Positions 59,003 to 64,000 of a stretch of DNA of 64,000 nucleotides are shown piece by piece. Every line of letters starts with the position of its first letter. Position 1 is the stretch's first letter. The position numbers were made by a program, and so were the translations under genes. Source of the DNA: Aureispira sp050633105. Lineage in GTDB: Bacteria > Bacteroidota > Bacteroidia > Chitinophagales > Saprospiraceae. The stretch is taken from contig JBOEFW010000024.1 in the NCBI GenBank assembly GCA_050633105.1, positions 35,728 through 99,727 on the forward strand, in the 5' to 3' direction. The notes below the pieces were generated by a model. That model worked only from the letters and a program-made list of their open reading frames with translations. It did no database searches and was not told the DNA's origin.

Positions 59003-59743
59003 ATGACAACAAAAACAATTCTAATTACAGGCGGAACATCAGGTATTGGTTTTGCCTGTGCAGCTTATTTATTGCAACATAATTATCAAGTGCTGATCAC
59101 TGGCCAAAACCCTGAGAACTTAAAAAAAGCACTAGAGCAGTTAGGAGATAAGGCAACAGGTTATCTTTCTGATACGTCTTCTATGCAAGACATTGTACAG
59201 TTGGCAAAAAAGGTAAAAGCTACCTTTAATAGAATAGACGGCTTGTTTATTAACGCAGGCATCTTTCAAGCCGCGAGTTTTGAGGCGACAACAGAAGACT
59301 TGTTTGATAAGACAATGGGAATCAATTTTAAAGGCGCATTTTTTACCATGCAGCATTTTATTCCATTGCTAAATAATCCCTCTAGTATTGTTCTCAATAC
59401 CTCTGTGGTCGTCTTTAAATCCTTTAGTAATACGAGTGTTTATACGGCAAGTAAAGCCGCTTTGGAAAGTGTGGCAAAGGTGCTAAACGTAGAATTAAAG
59501 GACAAAGGCATTCGCATTAATACCGTTAGTCCAGGAGTAACTCGTACCCCTATTCAACAAAAGTCAGGAATGACAACAACAGCTATTGAGCAATTAATGG
59601 ATCATTTCTCTGCGGTGGCTCCATTGGGCCGAATCGTAGAGCCTGAGGATATAGCACCTATTGTGGCCTTCTTAATGTCTGATCATTCTTTTGCCTTGAG
59701 AAATGCCAAAATTGTAGTGGATGGCGGTTCTACATTATTGTAG
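59003..59743 (+). CDS. Short-chain dehydrogenase/reductase
   Basis: 246 residues, classical SDR. Cofactor loop TGGTSGIGFACA (about 9-20), NAG in LFINAGIF, catalytic Ser in NTSVVVFKS, YxxxK in YTASKAALE, then INTVSPGVTRTP and a C-terminal VVDGGSTLL. NAD(P)-dependent oxidoreductase; substrate is not predictable. It is divergent from an HxlR regulator, which suggests response to a quinone, aldehyde or oxidant. Confidence 0.92.
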   Translation: MTTKTILITGGTSGIGFACAAYLLQHNYQVLITGQNPENLKKALEQLGDKATGYLSDTSSMQDIVQLAKKVKATFNRIDGLFINAGIFQAASFEATTEDLFDKTMGINFKGAFFTMQHFIPLLNNPSSIVLNTSVVVFKSFSNTSVYTASKAALESVAKVLNVELKDKGIRINTVSPGVTRTPIQQKSGMTTTAIEQLMDHFSAVAPLGRIVEPEDIAPIVAFLMSDHSFALRNAKIVVDGGSTLL

Positions 59744-59761
59744 GGAATGTTTTGGTTGCTT

Positions 59762-59902
59762 GTACACTCCCTCAGTTCACTCGTACCAATTATCTTGGAT
59801 ACAACTCGTGTTTGTTTTAGTATTGTGTAACTAACGACTCAAGGGTATAAAAAGAGATTTTATCGTTAGAATATTTTTATCATTTTAACAAACGAAAACT
59901 AG
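59762..59902 (+). repeat. Upstream region of LRR gene 1, copy A of a duplication
   Basis: These 141 bases match 61144-61284 with four mismatches and no gap, ending at the ATG of each LRR gene. They should include the promoter. A short inverted repeat, CTAACGA/TCGTTAG, lies inside. No clear TAnnTTTG box was found. Confidence 0.8.
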
Positions 59903-61045
59903 ATGAACGCATTAACTACACTATTAATTGTTGGCTTGATATCCTGTTTAGGAACATCCACTTCACTGGCTCAGAATGTCACTATCCCCGATTCTACTTT
60001 TAAAGCGTATTTGATAGGCAATGTTTTTATTAATACAAATGGCGATACAGCAATTCAGGTTTCCGAGGCTACAGCTTATGGGGGGACCATAAACTGTTTT
60101 AATCAAAATATAACAGATTTGACAGGCATAGAGGCTTTTGTGAATTTGACAAGTTTATCTTGCCGCTCTAATCAGTTAACTAGTTTAGATGTGCGCCAAA
60201 ACACAAGTTTGACAACTCTATATTGTAGCTCTAATCAGCTTAATAACTTAGACCTCAGTCAAAATGTAAATTTGACAACTGTATGGTGTTATTCGAATCA
60301 GTTAAGTAGTTTGAATTTGCCTCCAAGTGCAAGTTTGACAAATCTTATTTGCTACTCCAATCAGCTAAGTAGCCTAGATGTAAGCCAAAATAGGGGCCTG
60401 ACATTTTTAGATGGTGGTTCCAATCAGTTAGCTAGTTTAGACGTAAGTCAAAATACAAACTTAACAGCTCTGAGGTGTGGTTCCAATCAGTTGTCTAGTT
60501 TAGATATAAGTCAAAATACAAGTTTAACAGCTTTATATTGTAATTCGAATCCGCTAGGTAGTTTAGAGCTGCGTCAAAATACGAACTTGACAGTTTTAGA
60601 TTGTAATTCGAATCAGTTGAATAGCTTGAATGTGAAAAATGGTAACAACAGTAATTTTACACTATTCAATGCCAGAAATAACCTCAGCCTAACCTGTATA
60701 GAAGTAGATGATTCTACTTATTCTGCTACCAATTGGACGCAAGTAGATGTAGTCGCCAACTTTAGCACCAATTGTAGTATGTTTAATAACATTCAGACTA
60801 TCAATAAAGCCATCAATTTAAGCGCTTATCCAAATCCAACCACAGCAAGCATTACTCTAGATTTTGGTAAATGTTATCAAGAAGTGACTATTCAAATATA
60901 CAATGTAATAGGAGAGCTAGTGATGAATCAATCACTAGAGAATAGCTCTAGTTCAAGATTAGAATTGAGGGGAGTGGCAGGGATGTATTTTTTGACTATT
61001 CAAACAGAAGAAGGAAGGAAAACATTTCAAGTAATTAAAGAATAA
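59903..61045 (+). CDS. Secreted leucine-rich-repeat protein with T9SS domain, copy 1
   Basis: 380 residues. The signal peptide ends near SLAQ (residue 24). Residues about 89-244 (nt 60167-60634) are eight 21-residue repeats of the form SNQLxxLDVSQNTxLTxLxC. A short capping segment with two Cys (LTCIEVDD, FSTNC) follows. The C-terminus, from SAYPNPTTASITLDFG to FQVIKE, is a T9SS sorting domain. The protein should be exported and surface-bound; the repeats probably bind a ligand. It shares promoter region, signal peptide and tail with the next gene. Confidence 0.9.
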   Translation: MNALTTLLIVGLISCLGTSTSLAQNVTIPDSTFKAYLIGNVFINTNGDTAIQVSEATAYGGTINCFNQNITDLTGIEAFVNLTSLSCRSNQLTSLDVRQNTSLTTLYCSSNQLNNLDLSQNVNLTTVWCYSNQLSSLNLPPSASLTNLICYSNQLSSLDVSQNRGLTFLDGGSNQLASLDVSQNTNLTALRCGSNQLSSLDISQNTSLTALYCNSNPLGSLELRQNTNLTVLDCNSNQLNSLNVKNGNNSNFTLFNARNNLSLTCIEVDDSTYSATNWTQVDVVANFSTNCSMFNNIQTINKAINLSAYPNPTTASITLDFGKCYQEVTIQIYNVIGELVMNQSLENSSSSRLELRGVAGMYFLTIQTEEGRKTFQVIKE

Positions 61046-61076
61046 GAATTTACTTGTTTGAGAAAGTTTATTTTAG

Positions 61077-61108
61077 GAGACAATCTATTAGCGGTTGTCT
61101 CTTTTTTT
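61077..61108 (+). terminator. Terminator after LRR gene 1
   Basis: GAGACAATC (61077-61085) pairs with GGTTGTCTC (61093-61101, one G-T pair), followed by seven T. Confidence 0.8.
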
Positions 61109-61143
61109 ATGTCTTTGATAGTGGAGCGTAAAAAATGTCAGTC

Positions 61144-61284
61144 GTACACTCCCTCAGTCCACTCGTACAAATTATCTTGGATACAACTCGTGTTTGTTTT
61201 AGTATTGTGTTACTAACGACTCAAGGATATAAAAAGAGATTTTATCGTTAGAATATTTTTATCATTTTAACAAACGAAAACTAG
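61144..61284 (+). repeat. Upstream region of LRR gene 2, copy B of the duplication
   Basis: 137 of 141 positions are identical to 59762-59902. The boundary at 61144 is sharp: upstream of GTACACTCC the two copies are unrelated. Confidence 0.8.
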
Positions 61285-62676
61285 ATGAACGCATTAACTA
61301 CACTATTAATTGTTGGCTTGATATCCTGTTTAGGAACATCCACTTTACTGGCTCAGAATGTCACTATTCCTGATGCTAATTTTAAGGCGTATTTGATAGG
61401 CAATACTGCGATTAATACCAATGGAGATACGTTGATTCAGGTCTCTGAAGCGACCTCTTTTACTGGGACCATTAATTGTTCTGCTAGCAACATCGCTGAT
61501 TTGACAGGGATAGAAAGTTTTACCAATTTAACACAACTCTATTGTAGTTCTAATCAATTGACTACTTTAGATGTGACTCAAAATACGAAACTAACAAGAT
61601 TGTATTGCAGATCAAATCAACTGACGACCTTAGATGTGAGTCAGAATACTCGTTTAAATTACCTTCGGTGTTATTCGAATCAATTAACAACCTTAGATCT
61701 CAGCCAAAACACTAGTCTGAGAACGTTAAACTGCTATGGCAATCAATTGACTAGTTTAGATTTAAGTCAAAATGCAAACTTGACGGTTTTAGGAGCTTCT
61801 TCAAACCAACTAACAAGTTTGGATGTAACGCAGAACACAAGTCTTACAACAATAGATTGTGGATACAATCAAATCACTAGTTTAGATTTGAGTCAAAACA
61901 CCAACTTAACCAATATAAATTGCACAACTAATCAATTAACGACTCTAGATGTAAGTCAGAATACCAATTTGACGAGTATTAACATCACTTCCAACCAGTT
62001 CAGTAGCATAGATGTCCGTCAGAATACCAATTTAACTAATTTGAACTGTGCGAATAATCAATTGGATAGTATTGATATTCTTCTAAACACTAGTTTGACT
62101 ACTTTATATTGTAATGGTAATCAATTGACCAATTTAGATCTCAGTCAAAATACTGCTTTGACAAGAATCATATGCCATACAAACCAGTTCACTACATTAG
62201 ACGTCCGATCAAATACAAGTTTGATAGAACTACAGTGCCAGTCTAATCAGCTAACGGCACTGAATGTTAAAAACGGGAACAATACCAACTTTACACGATT
62301 GGTTGCGACAAGCAACCCCAATTTAAACTGTATAGAAGTGGACGATTCTACCTACGCAACAACCAATTGGACTCAAATAGATGCTGCATCTAGTTTTAGT
62401 ACGAATTGTGGTGTCTGGAACAGTATTTATACAATTAACAACGCGATTAAAGCCACTGCTTATCCAAACCCAACTACAAAGGCATTGACCCTCGACTTTG
62501 GTAAAACTTACCAAGAAACAACGATTCAAGTACACAATGCAATAGGAGAGTTGGTGATGAATCAATCGCTAGAGAACAGCTCTAGTTCAAGATTAGAATG
62601 GAAAGGAGTAGGGATTTATTTTATTACCCTTCAAACAGAAGAAGGAACAAGGACACTGAAGGTGGTTAAACAGTAA
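61285..62676 (+). CDS. Secreted leucine-rich-repeat protein with T9SS domain, copy 2
   Basis: 463 residues, the tandem paralogue of the gene at 59903. Signal peptide and first 28 codons are almost identical. It carries twelve 21-residue repeats (nt 61549-62268) against eight in copy 1. The difference of four units (84 residues) minus one residue in the tail accounts exactly for the 83-residue length gap. Capping Cys (LNCIEVDD, FSTNC) and the T9SS tail (TAYPNPTTKALTLDFG to LKVVKQ) are conserved. Confidence 0.9.
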   Translation: MNALTTLLIVGLISCLGTSTLLAQNVTIPDANFKAYLIGNTAINTNGDTLIQVSEATSFTGTINCSASNIADLTGIESFTNLTQLYCSSNQLTTLDVTQNTKLTRLYCRSNQLTTLDVSQNTRLNYLRCYSNQLTTLDLSQNTSLRTLNCYGNQLTSLDLSQNANLTVLGASSNQLTSLDVTQNTSLTTIDCGYNQITSLDLSQNTNLTNINCTTNQLTTLDVSQNTNLTSINITSNQFSSIDVRQNTNLTNLNCANNQLDSIDILLNTSLTTLYCNGNQLTNLDLSQNTALTRIICHTNQFTTLDVRSNTSLIELQCQSNQLTALNVKNGNNTNFTRLVATSNPNLNCIEVDDSTYATTNWTQIDAASSFSTNCGVWNSIYTINNAIKATAYPNPTTKALTLDFGKTYQETTIQVHNAIGELVMNQSLENSSSSRLEWKGVGIYFITLQTEEGTRTLKVVKQ

Positions 62677-62707
62677 ACGCTTGCTTTGTTTTATAAGAGT
62701 ACTTGTA

Positions 62708-62740
62708 AGAGACTATCCAGTGCGGATAGTCTCTTTTTTA
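62708..62740 (+). terminator. Terminator after LRR gene 2
   Basis: AGAGACTATCC (62708-62718) pairs with GGATAGTCTCT (62724-62734) around AGTGC, followed by a T run. Confidence 0.88.
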
Positions 62741-62805
62741 TGTTTTGAAGAGCTAATTGCCAGAAAGAATGGCAAAATGATTAAGAGTTTGTTTAAAATG
62801 TATTA

Positions 62806-62829
62806 NNNNNNNNNNNNNNNNNNNNNNNN
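62806..62829. other. Assembly gap (24 N)
   Basis: Unresolved bases. They mark a scaffold join, so the spacing and any element between LRR gene 2 and the EamA transporter are uncertain. Confidence 0.98.
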
Positions 62830-62895
62830 CCGATACTAAGTTGAAGTCAGGTTCATAAAGGCTTGTTTTTCATTGATAAAAAAATTAAACAGGCT

Positions 62896-63804
62896 CTAAG
62901 CAACATCTTTAACAGGTTTAGATTTACTGCTATTGATGAAATAAACGCCTGTAAGAAGGATGGCAGCAGCGATCATAGATTGATAGGAAATGACTTCCTC
63001 TAAGACTAAAGAACCTAAATAGAGGGCAACGATTGGATTGACATAAGTCGATGTCGCAACCTTCTCAGGAGAAACCGATAAGAGTAAATAATTAAAGGCG
63101 GTGAAAGCAATAATACTACCAAAAATAATAAGATAAACCATCGAATAAACGGCTTTATTACTCATTGTTAAAAGAGGCGTTATAGGTTCTTGAAGAACGA
63201 CACTTATAACAAGCATCATAAGACCACCAAACAGCATTTGATACCCCGTATTGACAAAAGAACCTTCTGGAAGATCAGCTTTAGAAACAAAAATACTTCC
63301 ATATCCCCACGAAACCAATGAGATAACAACAGCCCCTACTCCCCACAGTTTTTCGGTGGATAGGCTAATCGTATCTTGGTTCATTAATAGGTAAATACCA
63401 AGCATTCCTAATGCTGCCCCCAATAGCGATTTTGGAAGAAGTGGCTTTTTTTCTATGAAAAACAACATAAAAATTAGAAGTAGTGGTTGGGTAGAGATTA
63501 AAAGTGCTGTAAAGCCACTATCAATATATTGCAAGGCCCAAACAACGCAGCCATTGCCGATGGCTAGAAATAGAAGACCAACAATAGCACTGTTAATTAA
63601 TTGCTTTTTTGTACTGCGTTTAAACTTTCCAGTGGCAAAAGTAAATAGGAATATCAACACTCCAGCAGCGACAAATCGAATGCCTGCTAACAGAAATGGA
63701 GGGAGTTCTTGAACAATTATTTTATTAAATAAATAAGTAGAGCCCCAAATGATGTAAATGGCTATAAAGGCTCCAATAATCAGCAATAGATTTTTATCTT
63801 TCAT
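62896..63804 (-). CDS. EamA/DMT-family transporter
   Basis: 302 residues with ten predicted membrane helices in two EamA repeats. The first repeat starts IIGAFIAIYIIWGSTYLFNKIIV with the usual PPFLLAGIRF. The second contains GYGSIFVSKADLPEGS, TPLLTMSNKAVYSMVYLIIFGSIIAFTAFNYLL and the typical ending KVATSTYVNPIVALYLGSLVLEE. Members export amino acids, nucleosides or drugs; the substrate is unknown. A Lys/Ser-rich C-terminal tail is cytoplasmic. Confidence 0.92.
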   Translation of the reverse strand: MKDKNLLLIIGAFIAIYIIWGSTYLFNKIIVQELPPFLLAGIRFVAAGVLIFLFTFATGKFKRSTKKQLINSAIVGLLFLAIGNGCVVWALQYIDSGFTALLISTQPLLLIFMLFFIEKKPLLPKSLLGAALGMLGIYLLMNQDTISLSTEKLWGVGAVVISLVSWGYGSIFVSKADLPEGSFVNTGYQMLFGGLMMLVISVVLQEPITPLLTMSNKAVYSMVYLIIFGSIIAFTAFNYLLLSVSPEKVATSTYVNPIVALYLGSLVLEEVISYQSMIAAAILLTGVYFINSSKSKPVKDVA

Positions 63805-64000
63805 TTTTCAAGGAAGCGATTTAAAACAGTTATTTAGAAGTGATTTTTAAAACCTAAAAACGAAGAATGAGAAAGCTAAACAGTAAAGACTAACCAAAGT
63901 TTTGGCATTCGTTTTAATTTTAAAAAAACTTAAAAATATCAAGCTCCTAAAAGAAATAAGGGGATGACGTTAAGTACCTTGTAACAGAAGTTAATTTAAA

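Noticed and set aside
60167..62268. 63-base periodic repeats as a CRISPR or satellite array
   Set aside because: The period is exactly 21 codons, the frame is kept throughout, and the units encode leucine-rich repeats. There are no spacers.
1..64000. tRNA, rRNA, CRISPR arrays, prophage or intact insertion sequences
   Set aside because: I looked for cloverleaf T-arm patterns, regular spaced repeats, integrases and transposases and found none.

Overview
The window looks like chromosomal DNA from a Bacteroidota bacterium of moderate to low GC content. Three things point there. Secreted proteins end in the type IX secretion (T9SS) sorting domain (YPNP followed by about 80 residues). A DUF5606 gene is present. 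The two best promoters match the Bacteroidota consensus (TTTG or TTG, about 20 bases, TAnnTTTG). A Saprospirales-like genus such as Aureispira is a guess from overall protein flavour and was not tested.

Layout. 1-2082 is the 3' part of ftsK. 2102-9718 is a complete histidine operon, hisG-D-C-B-H-A-F-IE, preceded by a consensus promoter, a His-containing leader peptide and a textbook transcription attenuator. 9782-14125 holds two small uncharacterised genes, an orphan class I terpene synthase and a long gene-poor AT-rich stretch. 14126-27020 holds a class D beta-lactamase-like lipoprotein, an SLC13 anion transporter, a fatty acyl-CoA ligase, a VOC/AraC pair, a TMTC-like TPR membrane protein, tRNA-processing genes (Sua5, CCA transferase) and aconitase. 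27372-32390 holds a T9SS subtilisin, a paralogous pair of unknown proteins, a frameshifted SMI1/KNR4-like gene and three tandem small membrane proteins. 32387-37122 holds recQ, DUF5606 and two OmpA-like coiled-coil lipoproteins.

37286-51291 is the most unusual part. It holds seven intact DUF3137-like membrane proteins plus one decayed C-terminal remnant. All are on the minus strand and five of the intact ones form a tight run. A lipoprotein pair, a PadR-HAAS-serine hydrolase operon and another lipoprotein interrupt the array. 51466-58273 holds a BtuF-like protein without a signal peptide, a second recQ, recD2 and two uncharacterised exported or membrane proteins. 58525-59743 is a divergent HxlR/SDR pair. 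59903-62676 is a recent tandem duplication of a T9SS leucine-rich-repeat protein, including its promoter region, with 8 versus 12 repeat units. A 24-base N gap at 62806-62829 precedes an EamA transporter.

How genes work together. The his genes cover all steps from PRPP to histidine and appear to be controlled by His-tRNA supply. PadR/HAAS/hydrolase and HxlR/SDR are regulator-target modules. The DUF3137 run is probably one transcript whose members diverged after serial duplication. No tRNA, rRNA, CRISPR array or intact insertion sequence was seen.
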